Source: Pedobacter cryoconitis
Lineage (GTDB): Bacteria; Bacteroidota; Bacteroidia; Sphingobacteriales; Sphingobacteriaceae
Direction: 5' to 3'
DNA length: 64,000 nucleotides
Assembly: GCF_014200595.1 (NCBI RefSeq)
Contig: NZ_JACHCG010000001.1
Coordinates: forward strand, 2,046,001 to 2,110,000
The first letter of the stretch is position 1; each line of letters starts with the position of its first letter. This document shows, one piece after another, positions 7,480-16,735 of this stretch. A model generated the notes under the pieces. The model was not told where the DNA came from, did not search any database, and was given only the letters and a program-made list of their open reading frames with translations. The position numbers and the translations under genes are program-made.

Positions 7480-8748
7480 ATGACTGATAAAATTAAACCT
7501 CTCCATGAAGATTGGACAGTAGTTATCCTGGGATCTCTTGTAATTCTCTTTTCTCTTGTTTTTTATATTGTTCCTGTACCTGTCTATAAATGGAGCAGCC
7601 CTGCTGAACTTGGAACTGCTATTTTTAATACAGGCAACCTGACGACAATCTTCATTCAGTTTATTTTTGTACTGATAGTAGGTGCTATTGGCGCGCTGGT
7701 AACCGGTAAGCCAGTTAAAAACTTCTTAATCAGTTTTCCTGCGGTTTACCTGCTGACCATTTTTGCACTTGTCCTGGCAGGAAATTCATTTATCAAATCA
7801 ATTAACCTGGAAGCTGTAATCTTTAGTCTGGCTATTGGCCTGATCATCGGTAATCTGTTTAAACTTCCGCAATGGTTCAAAGACACGCTATCTACAGAGC
7901 TTTTTGTTAAAATTGGGCTTGTATTACTGGGAACCACTGTTATTTTCTCAGATATCCTCAAAGCAGGCTCATTAGGGCTGATGCAGGCATTAATTGTAGT
8001 ACTCTCTGTATGGTATTTTGCGTTCTGGCTTTGTAAAAAGCTGAAAGTAGATGATGAATTGACGATGATGATCTCCAGCGCAGTGTCTATTTGCGGCGTT
8101 TCTGCTGCAATTGCGACTTCAGGGGCTATTAAAGGTGATCCCAAAAAGTTGTCTTACGTGATTTCTATGGTACTGATCACTGCCATTCCAATGATGATTT
8201 TTATGCCCTATATCGCGGCTTATTTCTCTTTCCCACAACAAGTAACTGGTGCATGGCTGGGTGGCAGTATTGACACCACAGGAGCAGTTGTGGCGTCCGG
8301 AACTTTAGTAGGAGAGGAAGCATTAAAAATCAGTACCATCGTTAAATTTTCACAGAATGTGCTGCTCGGAATTGCAGCTTTTGCCATTAGTATTTACTGG
8401 TCTTATAATAAAACTGCCAAGGGCAGCGATGTAGTAGAAAAACCCACTTTAAAAGTAATTTGGGAGAGGTTTCCAAAGTTTGTACTGGCTTTTATAGGCG
8501 CTTCGGTAGTTTTCTCCTTCTTTTTATCGCCGGCTACAGCAGCTCCGGTAAAGGACAGCCTTAAGAACCTGCAAAATGCATGGTTCACGCTTGCTTTTAC
8601 CAGTATCGGACTGGAGACTAACTTTAAAGATCTGTTTAAGAATGAGAATAAGAAGCCACTGTATGCATTTTTATTAGCACAGTTGTTTAACATCTTCATC
8701 ACCTTAATTATTGCCTGGTTCCTTTTTAATGACGCAGCGCATATTTAA
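7480..8748 (+). CDS. YeiH-family (UPF0324) putative sulfate/anion exporter
   Basis: A 422-residue inner-membrane protein with about ten to eleven hydrophobic spans. The family core is clear: GLIIGNLFKLP, LVLLGTTVIFSDIL, the highly conserved SAVSICGVSAAIATSGAIK, and WLGGSIDTTGAVVASGTLVGE near residue 265, then a C-terminal region GLETNFKDLF. Relatives are annotated as putative sulfate exporters and are often regulated by LysR proteins or linked to taurine and sulfite metabolism. No such genes are adjacent here, so the substrate is uncertain. It is longer than the E. coli protein (about 350), mainly through an extra N-terminal pair of spans. The next gene converges on it with only 15 bases between. 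Confidence 0.85.
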   Translation: MTDKIKPLHEDWTVVILGSLVILFSLVFYIVPVPVYKWSSPAELGTAIFNTGNLTTIFIQFIFVLIVGAIGALVTGKPVKNFLISFPAVYLLTIFALVLAGNSFIKSINLEAVIFSLAIGLIIGNLFKLPQWFKDTLSTELFVKIGLVLLGTTVIFSDILKAGSLGLMQALIVVLSVWYFAFWLCKKLKVDDELTMMISSAVSICGVSAAIATSGAIKGDPKKLSYVISMVLITAIPMMIFMPYIAAYFSFPQQVTGAWLGGSIDTTGAVVASGTLVGEEALKISTIVKFSQNVLLGIAAFAISIYWSYNKTAKGSDVVEKPTLKVIWERFPKFVLAFIGASVVFSFFLSPATAAPVKDSLKNLQNAWFTLAFTSIGLETNFKDLFKNENKKPLYAFLLAQLFNIFITLIIAWFLFNDAAHI

Positions 8749-8763
8749 GTAAAAGACGTTAAG

Positions 8764-10029
8764 CTAAAAGTTGATGTCGCCGTTAAACTTCAATTCAATT
8801 TCAACTTTCCCGACCTCACGATTTTGTTTGATCGCCTTCACCTTCAGCGCGCTCAAATCTTTGATATAACTGTTAAATATGGTAAACTGGTTGTGTTTGC
8901 TGAGCTGATCAAAATCAAGTTCCGCAAACAGGAAATAAGGGGTTATCACAGTTGCAGAGGCTATAGGTCTGGCTTTATTCGTGCTGAATTGTAACTCCCG
9001 GTTATCATATTTACCGTATACCTCATATAAAGGAAACAACTCTTTATTCAGCTGATTATCTGAACCAATAACCCTTTGCTTTTGCAGGTAATGAACCAGT
9101 GGGGATGTATTCCCCTTGAAGGATAAAGTGATTTCCGGAACCTTGACCTCTTTCTGAACTACCTGTTCAACCTGCTCAAATTCATCATTGAAAGTATAAC
9201 TGATTACTGATTGAGACTGATTTACTGAATTTCCAACTTCCATAGCTGCGTACCCTTTATAATATTTTAACAGCGAATCCTTTTCCAAAATATAATCTTT
9301 GAACCTGATGTCTTTAGTTAATAACCCGCTTAAATTACCATTGATCCACGCATTAACACTTAATCCTTTAGCTAAAGCAGCGGGACACTTCAAAGAATCC
9401 GTTACTCCAAAACCCTCCACAGGAAAGGTGCCGGTTAATAAAATATGGTGATCAGCTAAGCTTGCCTGTCCGGAGTAATTTTTGAAATCATAAACAATAG
9501 GGGCGCCTTCCTTTTTCAGCCTGACAATCCGATCAGCTGTATCTGCTAAAAAGCTTTTTCCTGCCAGCAATTCTCCCATGATATCATTTACATTTTCCTT
9601 TAGTAAAGAATAGCAGAACACTACGTTCCTGTCATCATATGCTATCTTTATACTTTGATCCTGATTATTTCCCCATACTGATCCCTGCGCATTTACTATA
9701 AAATGATTAATCCTGAATGCTTTTTTAAGATAAGTCTTTAGTTCTACAGTATCGGTTACCGGAAGAGAGCAGAAAAACGTCAGTGCTGATTTATTAGTCA
9801 CCGTATAAATGAAGATATTAGCTGGTACACCAAACCCACGGGCATCGCTTTTTAAATTGCTCAAACCTCTCTTTTTCACGATATGATCTACATTGATTTT
9901 AAAAATCAGTGAAGCCTGCTGATGAATCCTGTTCTGATAAGAACTGTACTGTCTGTATTGAAGTAAGCCGTAAACAGCTAACAGCAACAGTAAAACTACA
10001 CCTGTTGCTGTTATGAATATCTTTCTCAT
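8764..10029 (-). CDS. Hypothetical membrane-anchored envelope protein
   Basis: A 421-residue protein with a single N-terminal hydrophobic segment (about residues 5-23) that acts as signal anchor or uncleaved signal; the rest is a predicted periplasmic, beta-rich region without known motifs. It starts 2 bases after the stop of the 688-residue gene upstream and is the third gene of a minus-strand operon whose products are all exported. Composition (many Asn, Lys and Ser, no Cys clusters) gives no hint of catalysis. Its overall plan is like that of its larger neighbour: an N-terminal segment about residues becoming VDHIVKKRGL, then repeated beta blocks. The two may be distant paralogues, though I cannot verify that by eye. 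Confidence 0.6.
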   Translation of the reverse strand: MRKIFITATGVVLLLLLAVYGLLQYRQYSSYQNRIHQQASLIFKINVDHIVKKRGLSNLKSDARGFGVPANIFIYTVTNKSALTFFCSLPVTDTVELKTYLKKAFRINHFIVNAQGSVWGNNQDQSIKIAYDDRNVVFCYSLLKENVNDIMGELLAGKSFLADTADRIVRLKKEGAPIVYDFKNYSGQASLADHHILLTGTFPVEGFGVTDSLKCPAALAKGLSVNAWINGNLSGLLTKDIRFKDYILEKDSLLKYYKGYAAMEVGNSVNQSQSVISYTFNDEFEQVEQVVQKEVKVPEITLSFKGNTSPLVHYLQKQRVIGSDNQLNKELFPLYEVYGKYDNRELQFSTNKARPIASATVITPYFLFAELDFDQLSKHNQFTIFNSYIKDLSALKVKAIKQNREVGKVEIELKFNGDINF

Positions 10030-10031
10030 GT

Positions 10032-12098
10032 TTATTTTTCTACATCTTCCGCAATAGAGAATAAGTATTTTAAAGCATTTTGCTCCTTCGCCGGGATATC
10101 CATACTGATTTCACCAGAAAACACATTTCCTTTAATCTGGTTAGATTTCAGATAAATATCCCCTAAAGAATTCAGCAGTTTGTTGGTTCTGATCAATTGT
10201 ACAGGATTGGTCAATTCATTTTCAGGAATCTTTCCGGCCAGCCTTTTAGAACTGAAATACGCAGAGAAGTTACTTTTCAGAATTGCATCCCTATGTTTAG
10301 CGGAAACCTTCGCCTGGTATCGATTACTAACGATCTGTTTAATCTCATCCACGTTTGTTCCGACAAAAATAATCCCCTCATGAATCGCGAAATAAACAGG
10401 CATAGGGGTTTTTGAAGTAAAAATCTCATAATAGCCTTGCTGATTTTTCACAACATTTTTCTTAACTCCATATGCAATCAGCTTATTTAATAACCTGGTA
10501 TCTTCTGTAGAAACCATCAACAGGAAATCAGGAGAGGTTTCTTTTTTAGTTTTGGTGACTGTGTCTTTCTCAAAATTATCCTCATTGTACTCATAAGTTT
10601 TATAAGTAACCTCATTTTGCTTTAAGCCATTGAAAATGAAAAGCGCATCCCCCTTAATGACTTTACTAACTGCTTCCTCATCCAGTAACAGGGAGAATAA
10701 ATCGGTCGCCATGTCTGCTTCATCCTTATAGATTGAACCGTACATCCTGTTCATTAACTTAGGGTATTCCTGCAAATAAGCCTTAGTATCCAATGCATAA
10801 GCCATATACCCTGTAAGCTTATCCTCATTCACATAGTTCAAAAACTTCTTGTTTACCTTTCTCTTATTGATTTTGATAAAGGCTTCTGCCATTTCGTTAC
10901 TTAAGGTAATCGATGAACCAATTCTGATGGCATTCTTTTCCAGGTAAAGTTTCACATTTGCACTTCCATAACCGTTTAGAAAATTGATGCCTTTAAAAAT
11001 TGCAGCTGGCATAAAATCCAGCATTGCTTTTTCAGTATTTGCAAGCCATGCTGTAACTTCTGCTTTTTCATCTATACTTTTAACAAAGTCTTTATTGCTT
11101 AAGATAGAACTGTGGTTATCCTTAGCGAAGAAACCAGATATCATCTTTTTTGTCCAGCTAACTACTTCTTTATTCTTTATAGCTGCAATCCGTTTATTCG
11201 CATTTACTGTAGCTGTGTCAATTTCAATATCCTGCCCGTAAGCAGAAACCGGAGCATTTTCATCAATAATAATATCCGAATTAGTCGTATCAATTATCGC
11301 ATAACTTTCTTCCTTAAGAGGCTGTTCATCAATGCTGATCGCTTTCTTTATCTTTTTTCTTTTCGGATATTTCTTTGATATTTTATGTTTTGGAAGATTA
11401 TGGCGCCCAGATTTATGTTTACGCAAAACAGCTTTCTTTTTCTTTACCGGTACTGTTTCTTCCAGGTAAGGTTCCGTAGCCGTTATGGCAGAGTCTGCAT
11501 CTTTTGTATAATCAAGACCACGGTAAGCAGGTTCAGCCGCAGTCGTTGCAGAATCTGTTAAACTATAATCTTTGGTTACCGGTAAACCTAATCTTTTACT
11601 CACTTCTGGTCTGGAAAAATAAGCGTCTTTTCCGCTGCTCTTTACAAAAAGCAACATTTCATTATTCCATATCACCACTTCTGTAGAATCATGGTTATAA
11701 AAAGATCTTAACTGATCATTTCTAGTAAATTTCTTATCAGACTGCTTGAATAAATCATCTATCTGTCCGGAATTGTTGACAGGAGCGAGGACACAGTTAT
11801 AACTTACACTATCATTACTCTGGTTGTAATAGTAAAAAACAGAAGCCAGGTTAATCCCAAAATCTGCAATAGTTTTAGTCTGGCCTTTCACAGATTCAGG
11901 CATTTTTTCAAGCATTTTTTTTCCCAGAAAAGTAGTATTGAACTCTTTTACGGACATCAGTTCGATCAGGTTGTCCCCCTTAAGGGTAACAACAGCTTTG
12001 GCATCTGCCGGAATTTTATGGGTCAGGTCCTGCGCATTTGCGCCCAGCGCAACTATAGAAAAAATAGCAGTAACCGCACATTTGGAAAGATGATTCAT
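10032..12098 (-). CDS. Large exported protein, DUF4836-like
   Basis: A 688-residue exported protein with a Sec signal peptide ending near AQDLTHKI (about residue 23). The opening (HKIPADAKAVVTLKGDNLIELM) resembles the start of the Bacteroidetes DUF4836 lipoproteins, in which a 'protein must be able to bear Val-rich strands' pattern precedes repeats of unknown role; I hold this family call with low confidence. A strongly basic, low-complexity stretch (KKKKAVLRKHKSGRHNLPKH and following, about residues 218-255) interrupts the ordered part and is unusual for a periplasmic protein. It is the middle gene of a three-gene operon, 22 bases after the lipoprotein gene and 2 bases before the next. Function unknown. 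Confidence 0.6.
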   Translation of the reverse strand: MNHLSKCAVTAIFSIVALGANAQDLTHKIPADAKAVVTLKGDNLIELMSVKEFNTTFLGKKMLEKMPESVKGQTKTIADFGINLASVFYYYNQSNDSVSYNCVLAPVNNSGQIDDLFKQSDKKFTRNDQLRSFYNHDSTEVVIWNNEMLLFVKSSGKDAYFSRPEVSKRLGLPVTKDYSLTDSATTAAEPAYRGLDYTKDADSAITATEPYLEETVPVKKKKAVLRKHKSGRHNLPKHKISKKYPKRKKIKKAISIDEQPLKEESYAIIDTTNSDIIIDENAPVSAYGQDIEIDTATVNANKRIAAIKNKEVVSWTKKMISGFFAKDNHSSILSNKDFVKSIDEKAEVTAWLANTEKAMLDFMPAAIFKGINFLNGYGSANVKLYLEKNAIRIGSSITLSNEMAEAFIKINKRKVNKKFLNYVNEDKLTGYMAYALDTKAYLQEYPKLMNRMYGSIYKDEADMATDLFSLLLDEEAVSKVIKGDALFIFNGLKQNEVTYKTYEYNEDNFEKDTVTKTKKETSPDFLLMVSTEDTRLLNKLIAYGVKKNVVKNQQGYYEIFTSKTPMPVYFAIHEGIIFVGTNVDEIKQIVSNRYQAKVSAKHRDAILKSNFSAYFSSKRLAGKIPENELTNPVQLIRTNKLLNSLGDIYLKSNQIKGNVFSGEISMDIPAKEQNALKYLFSIAEDVEK

Positions 12099-12120
12099 GA
12101 GAATGATATATTATAGAATG

Positions 12121-12798
12121 TTATTTAGACAGGATAATTTGATTAGAGATATTGGTTTTGCCGTTAATCAGGCCCAGAACACCTGTATTCAGCAAAATAG
12201 CTTTTTTAGATTTAGAGACTTTAGCCAGCGGATTAGTGGAACTCACAACCGGTTTTTCAAATCTGTAGATACTGGTATAAGTCGCTTCTTTAAAGACGTT
12301 TTTTACTTCTGGCTTTAGCTTATTATATTGTATAAATGCTTCTTTAGTATGGGTATAATTGCGCTGAAATGTTCCGGTTGCTATATTAAAAGTATATGAA
12401 GAGTTATTTACCGCATTAATTTTTAGCTTCTTAAGGACACTTTGATTGATATTATTAATATTAGAAACTTGTTCAAAAGCGAAACTTAAATTCACGATAT
12501 AATTGTCGAAATCTACTTTCTTTTTGACGTTACTAATCCCTTTGGCCTTTTTTAAATAGGCAACTATTTCGTCCATTTCTCTCTGGATGGTCTGTTTAGT
12601 TGGTACTTTATATCCATTGATACTATCTAAAAGCATAATAGAGGCTACCTTAGTTCTGCTCGCACTCAAATTCACCGTTAGATTTACTGTTCCTGAGCCA
12701 TCATTGGCCATGTTAATCTCTTCAATGATTTGAAAACAAGAAGAAAAGCAACATAGAGTTAAGAGTAATAGCAGATATCTGAGCGTTTTATTTTGCAT
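12121..12798 (-). CDS. Hypothetical lipoprotein, first gene of an envelope operon
   Basis: A 225-residue lipoprotein: a hydrophobic leader of about 14 residues ends in the lipobox SSC at Cys21, followed by FQIIEEINMANDGSG. The mature part is beta-rich (TVNLTVNLSASRTKV) and hydrophilic and matches no family I know with certainty. It shows a strand-repeat pattern seen in surface lipoproteins that pair with DUF4836 proteins. It leads the operon 12798-8764 and is divergent from the secreted protease gene at 12887. The 88-base spacer between them carries a direct repeat, AAAGGTAGA, at 12802-12810 and 12834-12842. Role unknown. Confidence 0.65.
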   Translation of the reverse strand: MQNKTLRYLLLLLTLCCFSSCFQIIEEINMANDGSGTVNLTVNLSASRTKVASIMLLDSINGYKVPTKQTIQREMDEIVAYLKKAKGISNVKKKVDFDNYIVNLSFAFEQVSNINNINQSVLKKLKINAVNNSSYTFNIATGTFQRNYTHTKEAFIQYNKLKPEVKNVFKEATYTSIYRFEKPVVSSTNPLAKVSKSKKAILLNTGVLGLINGKTNISNQIILSK

Positions 12799-12886
12799 TT
12801 AAAAGGTAGAATAATCGTTATATAATATTTTTTAAAGGTAGAGTTTTTTTCAAATCTTCTTTTGTATCTTCCACTTTCCATTTTTT

Positions 12887-13786
12887 ATGCCAAAATCAAC
12901 GCTCTGCTACTTAAAACCTTTATTATTTCTATTTTTCATCGCATTAACCAGCGAGACATTACAAGCACAGACCACAGTTCCGATCACTATAACCAACCAG
13001 GGACACGTGATGGTCAAAGCAAAAATCAATGGTGTTGAAGGCAATTTTGTGTTCGATACCGGCGCAGGCTTAACGCTGGTCACCAAAAAATTCGCCAGTA
13101 AAATCAAAGGATTAAACAAGCAGGATGGAGGTTATACAGCCTTCAGAGCGACGGGAGAAAAACTTGATGCCGATCTTTATGATGCCGCTTCTTTAACTAT
13201 AGGAAGTTTTACTGAAACACATCCGGTGCTGACCATTTTTGATGTGGACTTTGGCCCGATAGACGGATTGATTTCTTTAATGAGCTTTAAAAAACAGGTA
13301 GTGACCCTGGATTATACCAATAAACAGTTGATTTTTGAAACGCCAAAAAGCTTTACTGAGCTGAAGGCCAGGGGTAAAACAGTTGCTTTACAACTGCAAA
13401 TATCAAGAGATAAATCATTGGATATGTTCGCTTATTTTAATATCAATGATAAATTGAACCTGCAATTTTCTATAGATAGTGGTTCGGGAAATAACGTTTA
13501 CCGCATCAACTCTAAATACATGCCTTTACTGGGAATCGATAGTACAGATACTGCTAAAGTGAAGGTGAATGCCAAACCAAGTGATTTTAATCCTGCTATA
13601 TTAACCAAAATTTACACCACTAACCTGCCATCGATAGCACTTAAAGACCTTCCTTCGGCAAAACTTGAAAACCAGAAAGTTTCCTTTGTAGAAGGGCTGA
13701 TTTATGACGGTATCGTTTCACTCAACTGGATCGGAAAAAAGATTACTATTGATGTCAATCATGCACAGCTGATTATCAATGAATAG
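12887..13786 (+). CDS. Secreted retropepsin-like aspartyl protease family protein
   Basis: A 299-residue exported protein with a Sec signal peptide ending near LQAQTT (about residue 28). It carries two aspartyl-protease-like half domains. The first has the catalytic loop FVFDTGAGLTLVTKKFA with Asp57; the second, near residue 199, reads FSIDSGSGNNVY, a DSG variant of the same loop. Most bacterial members with this plan are predicted periplasmic peptidases with unknown substrates. Because both loops keep Asp and Gly, activity is plausible, possibly as an intramolecular pair. It is divergent from the lipoprotein operon and convergent with dnaE, only 2 bases apart at the 3' ends. Confidence 0.8.
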   Translation: MPKSTLCYLKPLLFLFFIALTSETLQAQTTVPITITNQGHVMVKAKINGVEGNFVFDTGAGLTLVTKKFASKIKGLNKQDGGYTAFRATGEKLDADLYDAASLTIGSFTETHPVLTIFDVDFGPIDGLISLMSFKKQVVTLDYTNKQLIFETPKSFTELKARGKTVALQLQISRDKSLDMFAYFNINDKLNLQFSIDSGSGNNVYRINSKYMPLLGIDSTDTAKVKVNAKPSDFNPAILTKIYTTNLPSIALKDLPSAKLENQKVSFVEGLIYDGIVSLNWIGKKITIDVNHAQLIINE

Positions 13787-13788
13787 TA

Positions 13789-16731
13789 TTATTCCAATAC
13801 AGGATTGCCGGTAATAGGTAATTTGGCAAATTTGATCACTTCTATACTTGGATAGCCAAAGTCTTCCACTACTTTACCTAAAATCAGGTAACAACCTGCT
13901 CCACGGAACGGGTAGGATGGGGTACTGCCTGAAAAGTGCGTGGTATCAAAGAAATTGCCCTCCGCATCCAGAAAAGTGCCAAACCACATCTTTTTATTGT
14001 TCTTGGTATGTACCGTCTTTTCACATACATAAAGTCCAACCATTTTAACGATCTGCCCTGCGTAGCTGATCAGGTCGCTGGTTTGGGGATGTCCGCGGTA
14101 ATCAGTTTGCAATAAATCAAAAGGAGACAAGCTAAGCGGAAAACCCAATAGTTCAAGTTCGTGATACGCATCTTCCAATGTGGTATTCACTAATTCGGGC
14201 AATTGATAATGTTTATGCTCTGCTTCAAATAACTGTGCGTGATTCAAAACTTTCACTTTATTACCGAGTAAAGAATGTACATCCCAAAGTAATTCCTTTT
14301 TACTGCGTCCGGTAAAACGTAAAGCTCCTGTACGGATCAGGATAATTGCCTGATCCAGGCTAATCGCTGTACGTTTTACAAAATCGTCCAGGTTAAGATA
14401 ATCACCATTTAAATGCCGTTCTTCAGGAATCTGTTCCATCAGCTTCAAGGTCAATCCCAGTATACCTATAAAGCCCAGATAAGCATCAATTCCATGTAAA
14501 GAGACTACCGGAGTACTTTTATTCACGCAAGGCAGATGCACCCGCGCACCCGCTTTACGTAATTCATGTACATATAACCAGCGGGGATAAAAACCACCGT
14601 AATTATTCAATACAGCCACCATAAACTCTATCGGATAATACGTTTTCAGAAATAAACTCTGGTAACTTTCTACTGCAAAACTCGCAGAATGTGCCTTGGA
14701 AAAGCTGTAACCTGCGAAGGAAGAAACTTGCCGCCATACTTCTTTAGTCGTTACTTCTTCGCGTCCGAGTTTTTTGGCGCCTGCAAAGAATTTATCAATT
14801 AACTTATCAAACTCCATACGCGAACGGTATTTCCCGCTCATTCCTCTGCGTAATATATCAGCATCACTACCATTCATCCCTGCATAATGAATACAGACTT
14901 TAATCACATCTTCCTGGTACACCATGACCCCATAAGTTTCCTGCATCTGTTCTTTCATCACCGGGTGCAGGTACTTCACCGTTTCTGGCTGATGGTAGTT
15001 CTGAATATAAGTCTTCATCATGCCGGATTGTGCCACACCGGGGCGGATAATGGAACTCGCAGCAACCAGTGTAAGGTAATTGTCGCATTTGAGTTTAGCC
15101 AGCAGCTGGCGCATTGCAGGTGATTCAACATAAAAACAACCAATTGTATTTCCGGATTGCAGCCTGACATTCAGTGCCGGGTCTTTCATAAAGTTCTTTA
15201 CCTGGTGCACATCTATTTTTAAACCCAGATTCTGCTCCACCAGCCTTGCGGCTTCTTTAATGTGACCAATACCCCGCTGACTTAAAATATCATATTTATC
15301 ATAACCGATCAATTCTGCTTCATACATATCCCATTGTACGGTAGCCATTCCTTTAGGTGGCAGGTCCAGCGCTGTATAATAAGTAATCGGCTCTTCAGAA
15401 ATCAAAACCCCACCCGCATGAATACTGCGCTGGTTAGGCATACTGCTCATCAACCCGGAAACAGCCATGATCTTTTTAAAAGTGGGATTACTCTGGTTGG
15501 CCAGATCCTGCGTACGGTCTGTAAAGCTGTCAATTTCAGCTTTGGGCAATCCCATGACCTTCCCAATTTCCCGGATTACAGAACGGTCTTTGAAAGTAGA
15601 CATCGTCCCTAATAAAGCGGTATGTTCCGCACCGTACTTCTCAAAAATATACTGCTGTACATTTTCCCGTTCATCCCACGAATAATCGATGTCAAAATCG
15701 GGAGGGGAAGTTCGCTGCGCATTGAGAAACCGGTCAAAGTAAAGGTCTAACTCCAAAGGGTCAACATCAGTGATCCTCATACAGTAAGCTACTGTACTGT
15801 TCGCTCCTGAACCACGCCCTACATGATAATAACCCTGGCTTACTGAATACTGAATAATATCCCAGGTGATCAGAAAATAAGCACAAAAATTCAGGTCATG
15901 AATAATTTTAAGCTCATATTTCACCTTCTCCAATGCCTTTTCATGGCCTTCTCCATAGCGTTCTGCCAATCCTTTCATAGCCAGTTCTTCCAGCAATTCT
16001 TTGTCTCTGGCCATGCTTCCGGTAAAGGTTTTCCGGTTCAGTTTAATCTTACCCTGCTCATAATCCATCACACAGCTATCCAGCAGCCGCTGCGTATTTT
16101 CCAGGATAAAAGGATATTTACTGTACCGGGTTTCCAATTCTCCCGGGGCAAGGAAAGTATCCGAAGGACTGCATTTATCAGCCGTGCTTGTTTTGGTTAA
16201 AAGTGTATTCAAATCAATACTACGCAGGTATTCATGTAAACGATAACCTATTTTATCCAGAAAAACGACAGGTTGTAAAACGACAAGTTTAGCCGCAAAG
16301 GCTGTGATATCTTTGCCGTAAAGCTGGTGCAGCTCATCAAAACGAATTCCCATGACCTCATTTTCTCTGAGTATTTTCCCATGTGTATAAGGATAAACGA
16401 TGAAACAGTGCCTAAATACAGGTGGCTGATCGGGCAGTTCCTGCTGTTTCAGGTTATGAAAGGTCAGGAAATCATTCAATTCCTTCATGCCTTCTTTATT
16501 CCTGGCAATGCCGATGTAGAGTAATCTTTTGTTTTTGCGGAATTCTAATCCACCAATTGGTTTAATCCCATTTGCATTACATGCCCTCCAAAATTCCATG
16601 ACCCCGGTAGAATTATTCAGATCGGTCAGTACCATCCGGGTAATTCCATTAGCCACGGCTGCTTCGATCAGCTTAGGGATTGCAATTGTGCCATAACGCA
16701 GGCTATAGTGGGAGTGGACGTTCAGATACAT
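13789..16731 (-). CDS. DNA polymerase III alpha-type subunit (short DnaE, ImuC-like)
   Basis: A C-family DNA polymerase of 980 residues, clearly shorter than replicative DnaE (about 1160). In order: PHP domain from residue 1 (NVHSHYSLRYGT, then LTDLNNSTG); palm with GRGSGANSTVAYCM and the catalytic aspartates in PPDFDIDYSW; fingers and tandem HhH region (GYSFSKAHSASFAVESYQ); C-terminal OB fold (QIVKMVGLYVCEK). Size and pairing with a Y-family polymerase gene fit a damage-tolerance mutasome polymerase and argue against the housekeeping replicase. It begins 5 bases after the dinB stop, so the two are one operon. No ImuA or RecA-like partner is adjacent. It does not carry the beta-clamp peptide in an obvious form. 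Confidence 0.9.
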   Translation of the reverse strand: MYLNVHSHYSLRYGTIAIPKLIEAAVANGITRMVLTDLNNSTGVMEFWRACNANGIKPIGGLEFRKNKRLLYIGIARNKEGMKELNDFLTFHNLKQQELPDQPPVFRHCFIVYPYTHGKILRENEVMGIRFDELHQLYGKDITAFAAKLVVLQPVVFLDKIGYRLHEYLRSIDLNTLLTKTSTADKCSPSDTFLAPGELETRYSKYPFILENTQRLLDSCVMDYEQGKIKLNRKTFTGSMARDKELLEELAMKGLAERYGEGHEKALEKVKYELKIIHDLNFCAYFLITWDIIQYSVSQGYYHVGRGSGANSTVAYCMRITDVDPLELDLYFDRFLNAQRTSPPDFDIDYSWDERENVQQYIFEKYGAEHTALLGTMSTFKDRSVIREIGKVMGLPKAEIDSFTDRTQDLANQSNPTFKKIMAVSGLMSSMPNQRSIHAGGVLISEEPITYYTALDLPPKGMATVQWDMYEAELIGYDKYDILSQRGIGHIKEAARLVEQNLGLKIDVHQVKNFMKDPALNVRLQSGNTIGCFYVESPAMRQLLAKLKCDNYLTLVAASSIIRPGVAQSGMMKTYIQNYHQPETVKYLHPVMKEQMQETYGVMVYQEDVIKVCIHYAGMNGSDADILRRGMSGKYRSRMEFDKLIDKFFAGAKKLGREEVTTKEVWRQVSSFAGYSFSKAHSASFAVESYQSLFLKTYYPIEFMVAVLNNYGGFYPRWLYVHELRKAGARVHLPCVNKSTPVVSLHGIDAYLGFIGILGLTLKLMEQIPEERHLNGDYLNLDDFVKRTAISLDQAIILIRTGALRFTGRSKKELLWDVHSLLGNKVKVLNHAQLFEAEHKHYQLPELVNTTLEDAYHELELLGFPLSLSPFDLLQTDYRGHPQTSDLISYAGQIVKMVGLYVCEKTVHTKNNKKMWFGTFLDAEGNFFDTTHFSGSTPSYPFRGAGCYLILGKVVEDFGYPSIEVIKFAKLPITGNPVLE

Positions 16732-16735
16732 CAGC

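Noticed and set aside
12802..12842. Direct repeat AAAGGTAGA (two copies, 32 bases apart)
   Set aside because: Two 9-base copies in an AT-rich spacer may arise by chance and neither aligns with a promoter element; kept only as a note on the divergent region.
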